A stretch of 64,000 nucleotides of DNA from Rhizobium sp. TH2. Lineage in GTDB: Bacteria; Pseudomonadota; Alphaproteobacteria; Rhizobiales; Rhizobiaceae. Below, piece after piece: positions 41,697 to 51,467 of this stretch. The notes below the pieces were generated by a model. That model was not told where the DNA came from. It searched no databases and saw only the letters and a program-made list of their open reading frames with translations. The translations under genes and the position numbers were made by a program. Numbering within the stretch: position 1 is the stretch's first letter; the number at the start of each line of letters is the position of its first letter. The stretch spans positions 5,815,767-5,879,766 of the forward strand of contig NZ_CP062231.1 in assembly GCF_024707525.1 (NCBI RefSeq), given 5' to 3'.

Positions 41697-42389
41697 ATGA
41701 ACCGGGAAATGACCAACCGCATTCGTTTCGTGATCGAGGACATCCTGCCGCCGGTGGTACGGGATTCCCAGATCTTCCGGCATGCCGCCAAGCTCGCCTG
41801 GGGCGAGCATATCGATCATCTGGCCCGTTTCCGCGAGCGCGCGCCGTTCCTGACCGATGAAGAATATGCCGACCTCTACCGCAAGCATCCGCGCGTGCAT
41901 GAAGGAACCGACAATTCCGAAGCCTGCATCAAGCGCATCATCGAGTCGATCGAAGGCGACAGCGTCGTCGATGTCGGCTGCGGAACCGGCGCGGTTCTGT
42001 CCCGGATCAAGGCGTCGCGATCCTTCGAGCGCCTGACCGGCGTCGACTTCGTCATCGACGATGCATCGAAGCTCGAAGGCATCGGCTATGTCGCCGCCAA
42101 GGTGGAAGAACTGCCATTCGCCGACGGCGAGTTCGATACCGTGATCTGCACCCATGTCATCGAGCACGTGCTGGAATATCACAAGGCGATCGCCGAACTG
42201 CGGCGCGTCGCAAAAAAGCGCCTGATCATCGTGGTGCCGCGCGAGCGGGAATCGCGCTACGCCTTCAATCCGCATTTCAACTTTTTTCCCTATGTGCATT
42301 CCTTCCTGCGCGCGATGCATCCGGTGCCGCCGGTCTATGCCTGCGTCGATGTCGGCCGCGATATTTTTTATTCGGAAGACAGGGCGTAG
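41697..42389 (+). CDS. class I SAM-dependent methyltransferase
   Basis: 230 aa. The SAM-binding motif I is SVVDVGCGTGAVLSRI (about 90–105), motif II is LTGVDFVIDDASKLE, and VEELPFADGEFDTVICTHVIEH gives the post-I and motif III pattern of the UbiE/Methyltransf_11 group. It probably methylates a sugar or lipid made by its neighbours; that is inference. It lies 21 bp after the GT2 gene and six bases before the SMR gene. Confidence 0.9.
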   Translation: MNREMTNRIRFVIEDILPPVVRDSQIFRHAAKLAWGEHIDHLARFRERAPFLTDEEYADLYRKHPRVHEGTDNSEACIKRIIESIEGDSVVDVGCGTGAVLSRIKASRSFERLTGVDFVIDDASKLEGIGYVAAKVEELPFADGEFDTVICTHVIEHVLEYHKAIAELRRVAKKRLIIVVPRERESRYAFNPHFNFFPYVHSFLRAMHPVPPVYACVDVGRDIFYSEDRA

Positions 42390-42395
42390 AATCCG

Positions 42396-42755
42396 ATGTT
42401 CAGCCTTCCGGTCCCGATCTGGATTGGCCTTCTCGGAACGCCGTTCCTGATCGCGGCGGGCCAGGTTCTGTTCAAACTGACGAGCGCGACCACCGGCGGG
42501 CTGAATGCCAACGGTCTGGCGGGCCTGCTGCTCAATCCGCTATTCATTGCGGCGCTGGCGCTTTATGCCTTTGGCACCATCGTGTGGATATTCGTGCTTA
42601 AGCAGGTGCCGCTGACGATCGCCTATTCGTTCATGGGCCTGACATTCTGCTTCGTGCCGCTGCTGGCACAGCTTTTCCTCGGCGAGGCGCTGACCCTTCG
42701 CTATTTCCTCGGCGTGGCGCTGATCATCGGCGGGATGGTCGCTATAAATAGTTAG
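42396..42755 (+). CDS. SMR/EmrE-like small membrane protein (possible lipid-sugar flippase)
   Basis: 119 aa with four membrane helices: IGLLGTPFLIAAGQVLFKLTS, GLLLNPLFIAALALYAFGTIVWIFVL, PLTIAYSFMGLTFCFVPLLAQLFLGEAL and LGVALIIGGMVAI. It is like ArnE/ArnF and other SMR-superfamily subunits that translocate undecaprenyl-phosphate sugars. In this operon a flippase role next to a GT2 and a GT-C is reasonable. Drug efflux is the alternative. The stop is six bases from the convergent XRE gene. Confidence 0.85.
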   Translation: MFSLPVPIWIGLLGTPFLIAAGQVLFKLTSATTGGLNANGLAGLLLNPLFIAALALYAFGTIVWIFVLKQVPLTIAYSFMGLTFCFVPLLAQLFLGEALTLRYFLGVALIIGGMVAINS

Positions 42756-42761
42756 CCGGAT

Positions 42762-43535
42762 TCAGCCCTCGAAATGCCGCTTCGTCTCCTCGTCAGCCGG
42801 GAAGAAGGATTCGATCAGCACGCCCTGAACCAGCGCATCCTGCACCGAGCCGAAGCTGGTCAGCGTCGTGATCCAGTTGAAACGCTTGGCGCCGATTTTC
42901 ATTTCGATCGGCAGCACCGGCAGCCGTTCGGATTCCGGGAAAGCCTCAAGCGCTGCGACGATCTCGGGAAGCTTTGCCAGCCGTTCCAGCCGTTTCGATA
43001 GAGCCGAGCGCGGTCCCTGCAGCCAGGCCTCGCCCCGAATGCGATGGACAAGATCGGCCGCCGACCGCTCCCAGTTGACGATGATGTCCTTGAGCGGCGT
43101 CGGCCCGAGATAGGCATCGAGGAAATTGTCGCCGAGTGAGACCGCGACACCCGCCATGCCGGCAAGGCTGACGAAGGCATTGTTCGCCGCCAGCATGTTG
43201 TATTCATGATCGAAGACGACGCCCGGATAAGGATCGTGCCGGCCGAGGATCAGCCTGATCGCTTCGGCGACGGGTGAGGGGAGGTTGTCGAGCGCCTGCG
43301 CCGGCTTGGTGCCGAAACGGGGACGGAAACCGGCGGCCGAGAACATCATGCCCTGTTCGCGCGCCGGGATATCAAGCACCGAGGAGAGCCTGAGGATCAT
43401 GCCCTCCGTGGGCCGCGAGCGCCCGGTTTCGAGAAACGACAGGTGGCGCGAGGAAATGCCGGCCTCCGTCGCCAGGTCCAACTGGCTCATCCGCCTGTGG
43501 CCGCGCCATTCCTTCAATTGTTCGCCGAACTGCAT
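42762..43535 (-). CDS. XRE family regulator with MmyB-like ligand-binding domain
   Basis: 257 aa. N-terminal HTH: FGEQLKEWRGHRRMSQLDLATEAGISSRHLSFLETGRSRPT in pieces (about 3–44). The C-terminal MmyB-type domain has DPYPGVVFDHEYNMLAANNAF, GDNFLDAYLGP and SFGSVQDALVQGVLIESFFPADEET in pieces. Such regulators often control neighbouring dehydrogenases or membrane proteins and bind fatty-acid-like ligands in some structures. It is divergent from the 136-aa membrane protein gene with a perfect 17 bp palindrome between. Confidence 0.92.
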   Translation of the reverse strand: MQFGEQLKEWRGHRRMSQLDLATEAGISSRHLSFLETGRSRPTEGMILRLSSVLDIPAREQGMMFSAAGFRPRFGTKPAQALDNLPSPVAEAIRLILGRHDPYPGVVFDHEYNMLAANNAFVSLAGMAGVAVSLGDNFLDAYLGPTPLKDIIVNWERSAADLVHRIRGEAWLQGPRSALSKRLERLAKLPEIVAALEAFPESERLPVLPIEMKIGAKRFNWITTLTSFGSVQDALVQGVLIESFFPADEETKRHFEG

Positions 43536-43589
43536 GTCATGCCTCCATGATTCCTGGCGGCATAAGACAGCAAGCGTGGCATCATTTCC

Positions 43590-43606
43590 ATTACCTCAGA
43601 GGTAAT
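43590..43606. promoter_or_regulatory. perfect 17 bp palindrome, candidate XRE operator
   Basis: ATTACCTC-A-GAGGTAAT, centred at 43598 between the divergent XRE regulator and membrane protein genes. Perfect symmetry over 8 bp half-sites and the position 58–74 bp before the membrane protein gene suggest an operator of the adjacent regulator. Confidence 0.7.
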
Positions 43607-43663
43607 TGGTTTCATTCCCTGTTTTGTCGAGGATGGTTGCGTCAACAACGAAAGGAACACACC

Positions 43664-44074
43664 ATGCTCGACCTCATCAAGCGCAATCTCCTGAAATGCA
43701 CACTCCTTGTCGATGGCGTCGTCTGCGTCGCCGCTGGCACTGCCTTCCTCACATTCTCCGCGCTGGTGGCCGAGCTGGTCGGACCGGCCTTTACGGCGGA
43801 GGTCGTGATCGGGCTCGGTGCCTTTCTGCTGCTCTGGGGACTCTTTCATCTAGGGATGGGCAGCCGGGCAGAGGCACCGGCGGCGGGCGTCAAGGTGGCA
43901 ATCATCGGCGATGCGATCTGGGTCGCGGGTAGTGCGGCGATCCTGTTCATCGACTGGCAGGGGCTGACCGCGCTTGGCGCCGCGTTCATCGCGGTGATGG
44001 CTATCGCGGTTGCCGATATCATGCTGCTGAAGGTGATCGGGCTGGGCCGGCGCGGCCGGACGGCGATGGTGTGA
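43664..44074 (+). CDS. four-helix membrane protein (136 aa), hypothetical
   Basis: Four hydrophobic helices: TLLVDGVVCVAAGTAFLTFSALVAELV, AEVVIGLGAFLLLWGLFHLG, AIIGDAIWVAGSAAILFIDW and LGAAFIAVMAIAVADIMLLKV. Helix 2 and helix 4 end in basic residues. No enzymatic motif. ATG at 43664 with AAGGAAC about seven bases upstream. It is probably the direct target of the divergent XRE/MmyB regulator; small DoxX-like or integral membrane proteins often occupy this position. Function unknown. Confidence 0.78.
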   Translation: MLDLIKRNLLKCTLLVDGVVCVAAGTAFLTFSALVAELVGPAFTAEVVIGLGAFLLLWGLFHLGMGSRAEAPAAGVKVAIIGDAIWVAGSAAILFIDWQGLTALGAAFIAVMAIAVADIMLLKVIGLGRRGRTAMV

Positions 44075-44081
44075 AAGCGAA

Positions 44082-44245
44082 AAGACCCCGCCCCAAACCC
44101 CTCCCCACAAGGGGGAGGGGCTTACGCTGTTGCGCCGACTTCGACACAAATCACCGAATACGCAAGCTGCCGCGATGCGTGGGGCGCCGAGGGCACCGCG
44201 AGTTGGCCCCTCCCCCTTGTGGGGCGGGGTTCGGGGCGGGGTCTT
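44082..44245. repeat. nested palindromic intergenic repeat (copy C)
   Basis: Arms 44082–44121 (AAGACCCCGCCCC, then CCCCTCCCCACAAGGGGGAGGGG) and 44205–44245 (GGCCCCTCCCCCTTGTGGGG, then GGGGCGGGGTCTT) are inverted copies; each arm has its own hairpin. It lies between convergent genes ending at 44074 and 44269. Nearly the same sequence as copy B at 31333. Confidence 0.88.
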
Positions 44246-44268
44246 CATTGCTATTTTCTGCGTCAGCC

Positions 44269-45255
44269 TCAAACCGTCTCCCACCCATCCTTCTCCGATG
44301 CCCGATAGATCGCATCGATGAATTTCTGGTTGTTCTTCGAGCTCTCCAGCGTCACCACTTCTTCCTTCTCGCCCAGTGCCGCACGGGTGAAGGCCTCGGC
44401 TTCGAGCTTGTACTGGCGGCAATCCTGGAAGCGGAAGTGGCGGGATTCGGAATGGTTCTGGGTGGTGAGTTCCAGTTCCTCGGCGCCGTAGCGGTTGGCG
44501 TTGAAGGGGGATTTCACCTCGATGAAGCCCTTGTCGCCATGGAACACCATGACCTGCCGGGCCGCGAGCTGGGTCGAGATGTAGAAAGACAATTCGAAAT
44601 CGCCGAAATCGGCCCGCACCGAGGAATAGATATCTGTGCCGAATTCCTTGTCCCGCTCCGTCGTCGCCTGCACCCGTTGCGGCTCCTTGCCGGTGACGAA
44701 GCGTGTGGAGATGGTCGGATAGACACCGATATCCGGCAGGCCGCCGCCGCCGAGCGACGGGATGTTACGCATGTTGCCGGGGTCTTTGTTGAAATAGGTG
44801 AAGGCACCCTGCACATGTTTCAGCGTGCCGATCGCGCCTTCCTGCAAGAGCGAGCGCACCTTCCGCCAGACCGGCGAATAGGTGACCATATAGGCCTCGG
44901 TCACCAGAACCTTGTTGCGGTCGCGCGCGGCGATCAGCTGGTCGATCTCATCGGCATGGAGCGCGATCGGCTTTTCGCAGAGCACATGCTTGCCGGCATC
45001 GGCCGCCTTGATCGTCCATTCGACATGCTGCGAGGTCGGCAGGGGGATATAGACGGCGTCGATCTTGTCCGATGCCAGCATTTCCTCGTAGGAACCGAAG
45101 GCGTGCGGTGCGGAGAAGCGATCGGCCATGGCGCGCGCCTTGGCAAGGTCGCGGCTGGCGATGGCGCTGACGACGCAATTCTCGGCATCCTGGATGGCCG
45201 GAATGACCTGCTCATGGCCGATGCGCGCGGTCGAAATGATCCCGAAACGTAGCAT
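44269..45255 (-). CDS. Gfo/Idh/MocA family oxidoreductase
   Basis: 328 aa NAD(P)-dependent enzyme. Rossmann start [21 protein letters not shown], then [33 protein letters not shown] in pieces with the catalytic EKP, and [18 protein letters not shown] with the D-x3-Y/H-type pair. It is like trans-1,2-dihydrobenzene-diol or glucose-fructose oxidoreductase relatives acting on sugars or polyols. ATG at 45255 with GGGAG seven bases upstream; the frame 14 residues longer lacks support. Monocistronic. Confidence 0.92.
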   Translation of the reverse strand: MLRFGIISTARIGHEQVIPAIQDAENCVVSAIASRDLAKARAMADRFSAPHAFGSYEEMLASDKIDAVYIPLPTSQHVEWTIKAADAGKHVLCEKPIALHADEIDQLIAARDRNKVLVTEAYMVTYSPVWRKVRSLLQEGAIGTLKHVQGAFTYFNKDPGNMRNIPSLGGGGLPDIGVYPTISTRFVTGKEPQRVQATTERDKEFGTDIYSSVRADFGDFELSFYISTQLAARQVMVFHGDKGFIEVKSPFNANRYGAEELELTTQNHSESRHFRFQDCRQYKLEAEAFTRAALGEKEEVVTLESSKNNQKFIDAIYRASEKDGWETV

Positions 45256-45399
45256 GTTTTTCTCCCGATCTTTGATTTGCCGGCACCATATTTGCAAGCC
45301 GGAACCAAGGCAATCGGGAAACGACGGACGTACCTCCGGCGGTGGCTTGTAAATCCGGACCGGTAAAGGCTAAACCGGATCATCATGATGGAGGACGGT

Positions 45400-45855
45400 A
45401 TGGCATTGGTGATCCGGGACGTGGCTGCGGGAGACGAAAAGGCGTGGCGTGCGCTTTGGGCGGGTTATCTCGCCTTCTATAAGGTGGATGTTCCGGCCGA
45501 GGTCACCAATTTCACCTGGACACGCTTGCTCGATCCATCCTCGCCGATGGCGATGCGGGTTGCCGAGCAGGACGGCGAACTGGCCGGCTTCGCGATCCAT
45601 CTCACCCATCCCTCGACATGGGTGATGAACAACGATTGCTATCTCGAGGATCTCTATCTCGATGACCGGTTTCGCGGCGCCGGCATCGGACGCGCGTTGC
45701 TCGACGACCTCGTGGCGCTCTGTGAGAAGAATGGCTGGTCGCGGCTCTACTGGCATACCGATGAGGGCAATGTCCGGGCGCGCAAGCTCTATGATTCCTA
45801 TGTGAAGCCGGACGGGCATGTCAGGTACAGGATGAAGTTTGCGGGCCGCAAGTAG
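45400..45855 (+). CDS. GNAT family N-acetyltransferase
   Basis: 151 aa. The acetyl-CoA loop is CYLEDLYLDDRFRGAGIGRALLDDLV (Q/RxxGxG/A as RGAGIG). The N-terminal ALVIRDVAAGDEKAWRALWAGYLAFY and the C-terminal WHTDEGNVRARKLYDSY complete the fold. It is like RimI/diamine acetyltransferase-type enzymes of unknown substrate. ATG at 45400 chosen because GGAGG lies five bases upstream; two earlier ATG codons are less well placed. Confidence 0.88.
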   Translation: MALVIRDVAAGDEKAWRALWAGYLAFYKVDVPAEVTNFTWTRLLDPSSPMAMRVAEQDGELAGFAIHLTHPSTWVMNNDCYLEDLYLDDRFRGAGIGRALLDDLVALCEKNGWSRLYWHTDEGNVRARKLYDSYVKPDGHVRYRMKFAGRK

Positions 45856-45900
45856 CACGTCTTAAGTTTGGGTTAAGGCCGCCGATCTACTGTCGGCGCC

Positions 45901-46401
45901 ATGGCAAACACAATGACAGTCCTGCTGGTCGGCGCCGGTCTCAGCCTCGGTGGCATTTGGCTCTACGGCGATCGATCCCGAGATGTCGAGAATGTCTCGC
46001 TTCGCCCCGAGCCGGTTCCTCTTGTCATGTCGCAACGGCCCTATCCGCTTTGCTCCAGGACAACGCGGCGCAATTGCGTGGTCGATGGCGATACATTCTA
46101 CACGGCCAAGGACAAGATCCGCATAGCGGATATCGATGCGCCCGAGACGCATCCGCCGCGTTGCGCCGAAGAGGCCGATCTCGGCGACCGTGCGACCAAC
46201 CGGCTCTCGGAACTCCTGAGCGCCGGCGCCTTCGAACTCGTCAGCGCCGGGCGTGATGAGGACAGATACGGCCGCAAGCTCCGCGTCGTCATGCGCGATG
46301 GTCGCTCGATCGGCGATATCCTGGTGAGCGAGGGCATCGCCCGCACCTGGACCGGACGCCGCCAGCCATGGTGCACCGAAAACGACGGATCATTCGGCTG
46401 A
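45901..46401 (+). CDS. thermonuclease-like (SNase) protein, membrane-anchored or secreted
   Basis: 166 aa. An N-terminal hydrophobic segment (MTVLLVGAGLSLGGIWLY) is followed by an SNase-like domain: VVDGDTFYTAKDKIRIADIDAPE, then DRYGRKLRVVMRDGRSIGDILVSEGIA in pieces. The Arg–Glu–Arg catalytic pattern of staphylococcal nuclease is plausible (IRIADIDAPE, DRYGRKLR). It is commonly found as a periplasmic protein in rhizobia; real nuclease activity is uncertain. Weak ribosome site. Stands alone. Confidence 0.85.
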   Translation: MANTMTVLLVGAGLSLGGIWLYGDRSRDVENVSLRPEPVPLVMSQRPYPLCSRTTRRNCVVDGDTFYTAKDKIRIADIDAPETHPPRCAEEADLGDRATNRLSELLSAGAFELVSAGRDEDRYGRKLRVVMRDGRSIGDILVSEGIARTWTGRRQPWCTENDGSFG

Positions 46402-46527
46402 AATCCACCGCTGCGCCTTGCAAGCTGTTCCGGGCGGTTCTATCTCATGGTTTCCCTTTCTCTTGACCCGGCGCCTGCTTGCCAGCCCGCCCGGTCCGGC
46501 AATCCGCTATCTCGAAAGGATATTTCC

Positions 46528-47520
<993 letters not shown>

Positions 47521-47547
47521 CGGAGCAGGCGCCGAACGACGCTTGTT

Positions 47548-47697
47548 CCCGCTTCTCCCCTTGGGGAGAAGATGCCCGAAGGGCTCAGGCGCAGCCTGTC
47601 GCGCCGGTGATGAGGGGTTGCGCGAAGCGCAAAGTGGATGGATGGGAACCCCTCATCCGGCGCTTTGCGCCACCTTCTCCCCAAGGGGAGAAGCGGG
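47548..47697. repeat. nested palindromic intergenic repeat (copy D)
   Basis: Outer hairpins CCCGCTTCTCCCC-TT-GGGGAGAAG (47548–47571) and its inverted copy (47674–47697) enclose GAGGGGTTGCGCGAAGCGC and AACCCCTCATCCGGCGC. Same type as copy F at 54629, which shares the GGATGAGGGGTTGCGCGAAGCGC core. The region 47521–47829 has no gene. Confidence 0.88.
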
Positions 47698-47829
47698 AGT
47701 TCGCTGCTGCCGGCGCGCGCTATAGCCTCTCAGAGACGGCTAGTTCAAAGGGGATTGCTTGCTCACGTCACTTGCCAACTCAGCCCCGCCGGTCTAACCC
47801 GGAATCGGGCAGCAAGGCGGGTTCGACAC

Positions 47830-48456
47830 GTGGCAGGCAAAACTCCGAGGCATCTTCTCTTCGTCGATGTCGAGACGACGGGTCTCACCTATGACGACCG
47901 GGTGATCACGCTTGGTGCCGTCGAGCTGGACATCGAGGCGCTGCAGGATGGCGCCGATTGCACGAACACCGGTCATCTCATCTTCAATCCCGGCCGCAAG
48001 AGCAATCCATTCGCGGCTGCCGTGCATGGCTATGACGACTGGACGCTCACCTTCCAGCCGGATTTCTCCACCCATGCCGAAGAGATCATCGGGCCCTTCG
48101 AGCGTGCCGATAGCGTCATCGCCCACAATGCCGCCTTCGACGAGCGTTTCGTGCGCGGCGAATTCTCGCTTTGCGGCCACACGCTGGGGCCGGCACGCTT
48201 CGATTGCTCGATGCGGCGCTACAAGACGAAATACGGCCGCCCCGGCGGGCTCGACAAGGTGCTCGCCCATATGGGCCATCGCGGCCGCGGCAAGCAGCAC
48301 GGCGCGCTGGAAGATGCCTGGCTCTGCATGCAGGTGTGGCTCTGGCTGCACGGCCTGCCGGTGCCCGAGGCACGGGACGATCTGCTGCATCCGCCGAGCA
48401 ACTGGGTGGAGCCGGAGATGAAGCCGCTGCGGAATGCGCGGCGGGTGGGGTGGTAG
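47830..48456 (+). CDS. DEDDh-type 3'-5' exonuclease, DnaQ-like
   Basis: 208 aa. ExoI LLFVDVETTGLTYDD (about 11–25), ExoII VIAHNAAFDERFVRGE (about 98–113), ExoIII GKQHGALEDAWLCM with the catalytic His and Asp (about 157–170). It is a stand-alone exonuclease of the DNA polymerase III epsilon superfamily, probably acting on DNA ends or small RNA. It starts at GTG 47830; no good ribosome site is visible and the longer frame crosses the repeat element, so the start is uncertain. Confidence 0.85.
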   Translation: MAGKTPRHLLFVDVETTGLTYDDRVITLGAVELDIEALQDGADCTNTGHLIFNPGRKSNPFAAAVHGYDDWTLTFQPDFSTHAEEIIGPFERADSVIAHNAAFDERFVRGEFSLCGHTLGPARFDCSMRRYKTKYGRPGGLDKVLAHMGHRGRGKQHGALEDAWLCMQVWLWLHGLPVPEARDDLLHPPSNWVEPEMKPLRNARRVGW

Positions 48457-48479
48457 AGCTTGGCGTTTGCTGACGCTTG

Positions 48480-48502
48480 TGTTACGTGTATTACATGTAG
48501 CA
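48480..48502. promoter_or_regulatory. imperfect palindrome before RelB/RelE genes
   Basis: TGTTACGTG-TATTA-CATGTAGCA (7 of 9 bases symmetric) lies 14 bp before the antitoxin ATG. The position and form suit an autoregulatory operator bound by the antitoxin ribbon-helix-helix domain. Confidence 0.5.
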
Positions 48503-48515
48503 CTAGGAGCGCAGA

Positions 48516-48734
48516 ATGGCGACCGTCAGCATCCGTATCGACGACGACACCAAGAATCGCTGGAACAGCCTGGCCAAAATCCATGGCCTGAACCAGAGTG
48601 AGCTTTTCCGTCAGGCGATCATCGATAAGCTGGAAGAACTCGAGGACTTTTACGTCGTTCGGGAACGCCTCGCTAAGCCTTTCAAAGCCGTCTCTAACGA
48701 TGACGTCTGGAAGGACCTAGGCATTGAAAATTGA
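48516..48734 (+). CDS. type II antitoxin, RelB/DUF6290-like ribbon-helix-helix
   Basis: 72 aa. The N-terminal VSIRIDDDTKNRWNSLAKIHGLNQSELFRQAIIDKLEELED in pieces is a ribbon-helix-helix DNA-binding fold; the C-terminal [11 protein letters not shown] is the toxin-neutralising tail. AGGAGCGC precedes the ATG by about eight bases. It overlaps the toxin gene by 11 bases, as in most relBE modules. It would bind and inactivate the downstream toxin and repress the operon. Confidence 0.88.
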   Translation: MATVSIRIDDDTKNRWNSLAKIHGLNQSELFRQAIIDKLEELEDFYVVRERLAKPFKAVSNDDVWKDLGIEN

Positions 48735-49020
48735 GTGGCATCCGGAGGCGGTCAACGAACTCCGGAAGCTGGGCACGCCCGATCAGCGGCGCATCAAGAA
48801 GGTGCTTGATGGGCTAGCAGCACTCGATGATCCACGGCAGAAACTGGTACCCTATTCCAGCAACATGAAAGGTTTCTGGAAACTGCGCGTCGGCGACATC
48901 CGGCTGGTTTGCCAACTCTTTGAAACGGACGGAGGATTGGTGCTGGTCATAAGCGTCGCCCATCGAAGCGTTGCCTATGACCAGCGGCATCTCAAAAGAA
49001 TCGAAGATCGCGGCGACTAA
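48724..49020 (+). CDS. RelE/ParE superfamily toxin
   Basis: 98 aa. The fold is visible in [54 protein letters not shown] and [18 protein letters not shown] in pieces, matching RelE-type mRNA interferases (WKLRVGDIR core). It would cut mRNA in the ribosomal A site when free of antitoxin. It starts with TTG at 48724, AAGGA eight bases upstream. The stop overlaps the pheT stop by four bases on the opposite strand. Confidence 0.88.
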   Translation: MKIEWHPEAVNELRKLGTPDQRRIKKVLDGLAALDDPRQKLVPYSSNMKGFWKLRVGDIRLVCQLFETDGGLVLVISVAHRSVAYDQRHLKRIEDRGD

Positions 49021-51446
49021 CCCCGCAACACCCCACCCGTGGACTTCTCCACATTCGCAATAATCCGCTTGGTCAGCGCATCGAAATCCTCGTCGGTCAG
49101 CGTCCGTTCGGCCGGCTGGATCGAGACTTCGATGGCGATCGACTTCTTGTCTTCGCCGAGCGCGGCGCCCTCGAAGACGTCGAACACCGAGACACCCGTG
49201 ATCAACTTGCGGTCGGCGCTGGTGGCGGCGCGGACGATCGAGCCGGCATCGACCTTGCGATCGACCACGAAGGCGAAGTCGCGCTTCACGGCCTGGAAGG
49301 GCGAGAGTTCCAGTACCGGCTTGGTGCGGGTCGCCTTCTTCTTTGGTTCCGGCAGCTTGTCGATGACAAGTTCGAAGCCGCAAAGCGCGCCCGAGACGTC
49401 GAGCGCTTCCAGCGTCTTCGGATGGAACTCACCGAAATGGCCGATGACCAGCTTCGGACCCATCTTGATCGTGCCGGAACGGCCGGGGTGATACCAGCTC
49501 GGTCCGCCCTGCTCGATCTGCAGGTTGGCGGTTGGGAAGCCGATAGCTTCGAGTACGGCCAGCGCATCGGCCTTGGCCTCGTAGACGTCGACCTGCCTGC
49601 CGCCGCCCTTGTCCTTGTTCGACCACAGCCGACCAGAGCCGTTGAGGGTCGCGGTGCCACGACGGATGCCGCCGGCGATGCGGCGCTGGCCGTCCGCCGT
49701 GTCGTCCTCATAGGTACCCGAGACCTCGAACAAAGCCACGTCGCCATGGCCCTTGTCGGCATTGCGTTGCGCGGCCGCCAGCAGGCCGGGCAGCAGCGAG
49801 GGCCGCATGTCGGACATATCCGACGCGATCGGGTTTTCGAGCTTGAGCGACGGCGAACCGCCACCGAAGAGGGCGGCATGCTCGGCCGGGATGAACGACC
49901 AAGTCACCGCTTCCAGCATGCCGCGCGCGGCGAGCGCCCGCTTGGCGAGCCGCGAACGGATCTGCAGCGTGGTCAGGATTTTCTGGTTCACGTCACCGAG
50001 GCGCGGCAGCGGCTGCGGGCCGATCTCGTTGATGCCGTGGATGCGCATCACTTCTTCCACGAGGTCGGCCTTCCCATCGACATCGGGGCGCCATGAGGGA
50101 ACGTAGGCCGTCACTGTATCGCCAGTGCCTTGGGTTTTGAAGCCAAGACGATTGAGGATCGACCGCGACTCGTCCTTCGCGATCTCAAGCCCGGTCAGGC
50201 GCTTGACCTCGGAGAACGGGAAGGTCACGGCCTTCGGGGTGTAGCCTTCGTAGCCGACGACATCTGTTTTGGCTGGCGTGCCGCCGCAAAGCTCCAGCAC
50301 CAGTTCGGTCGCGCGTTCGAGGCCCGGCACCATATATTCCGGATCGACGCCGCGCTCGAAGCGGTAGCGCGCATCGGTGATGATGCCATGTTCGCGGCCG
50401 GTGCGGGCGACGTTGAGCGGGTTCCACAGCGCCGATTCGATCAGCACGTCCACTGTGTTCTCGTCGCAGCCGGAATGCTCGCCGCCCATGATGCCTCCGA
50501 TCGATTCGACACCATTCTCATCAGCGATAACAACGTTAGCCGGCGAAAGACTGTATTCGCGGCCATCGAGCGCCAGTACCTTTTCGCCTTCCTTCGCATG
50601 GCGGACGGTGAGATTGCCCTTGACCTTGGCGGCGTCGAACACATGCAGCGGCCGGCCCTGGTCGAAGGTCAGGTAGTTGGTGACATCGACGAGCGCGTTG
50701 ATGGGTCGCAAGCCGATGGCGCGCAGACGCTTCTGCATCCAGGCCGGGCTTGGGCCGTTCTTGACGCCGCGCACGAGGCGGAGCGCGAAGCCGGGGCAAA
50801 GTGCCTTGTCGTCGCCAGCGAAATCGAGCGCCACCTTGACCGGCGTCTCGCCCTCGACCTTGAAGGACGGGGCCGGACGGGTCTTGAGCGTGCCCATGCC
50901 GGAAGCCGCGAGATCGCGGGCGATGCCATAGATCGAGGTGCAATCGGGACGGTTCGGCGTCAGGTTGATCTCGATCATCGGATCGTCGATGCCGTAATAC
51001 TTGGCGAAGGATGTGCCGACGGGCGCATCCTCGGGGAGGTCGATGATGCCGTCATGGCTGTCGGAGATTTCGAGTTCCTTCTCCGAGCACATCATGCCGC
51101 GGCTCTCCACGCCACGGATATTGCCGACGCCGAGTGTGACATCGATGCCAGGCACATAGACGCCCGGAGCGGCAAATGCACCGACAAGGCCCGCACGCGC
51201 ATTCGGCGCGCCGCAGACGACCTGCACGGGCGCACCCGAGCCGATATCGACCGAGAGCACCTTGAGCTTGTCGGCCTGCGGATGCTTCTCCGCTGTCAGC
51301 ACCTTGGCGATGACGAAGGGCGCGAAGCCCTTCTTGTCGTCAACGCTTTCGACTTCAAGGCCAATCAGCGTCAGCCGCTCGCAGATTTGCTCGAGCGTCG
51401 CGTCGGTTTCGAGATGATCCTTCAACCAGGACAGTGTGAATTTCAT
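49017..51446 (-). CDS. pheT: phenylalanine–tRNA ligase beta subunit
   Basis: 809 aa, normal length. N-terminal tRNA-binding EMAP-like domain ([31 protein letters not shown] in pieces), B3/B4 editing region (about 210–390), B5 domain, catalytic-like core, and a C-terminal ferredoxin-fold anticodon-binding domain ([21 protein letters not shown]). With PheS it forms the alpha2beta2 enzyme that charges tRNA-Phe. It lies 21 bp after pheS; the standard pheST operon. Confidence 0.97.
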   Translation of the reverse strand: MKFTLSWLKDHLETDATLEQICERLTLIGLEVESVDDKKGFAPFVIAKVLTAEKHPQADKLKVLSVDIGSGAPVQVVCGAPNARAGLVGAFAAPGVYVPGIDVTLGVGNIRGVESRGMMCSEKELEISDSHDGIIDLPEDAPVGTSFAKYYGIDDPMIEINLTPNRPDCTSIYGIARDLAASGMGTLKTRPAPSFKVEGETPVKVALDFAGDDKALCPGFALRLVRGVKNGPSPAWMQKRLRAIGLRPINALVDVTNYLTFDQGRPLHVFDAAKVKGNLTVRHAKEGEKVLALDGREYSLSPANVVIADENGVESIGGIMGGEHSGCDENTVDVLIESALWNPLNVARTGREHGIITDARYRFERGVDPEYMVPGLERATELVLELCGGTPAKTDVVGYEGYTPKAVTFPFSEVKRLTGLEIAKDESRSILNRLGFKTQGTGDTVTAYVPSWRPDVDGKADLVEEVMRIHGINEIGPQPLPRLGDVNQKILTTLQIRSRLAKRALAARGMLEAVTWSFIPAEHAALFGGGSPSLKLENPIASDMSDMRPSLLPGLLAAAQRNADKGHGDVALFEVSGTYEDDTADGQRRIAGGIRRGTATLNGSGRLWSNKDKGGGRQVDVYEAKADALAVLEAIGFPTANLQIEQGGPSWYHPGRSGTIKMGPKLVIGHFGEFHPKTLEALDVSGALCGFELVIDKLPEPKKKATRTKPVLELSPFQAVKRDFAFVVDRKVDAGSIVRAATSADRKLITGVSVFDVFEGAALGEDKKSIAIEVSIQPAERTLTDEDFDALTKRIIANVEKSTGGVLRG

Positions 51447-51467
51447 GTCTCTATCTCCTTCGCCCGA

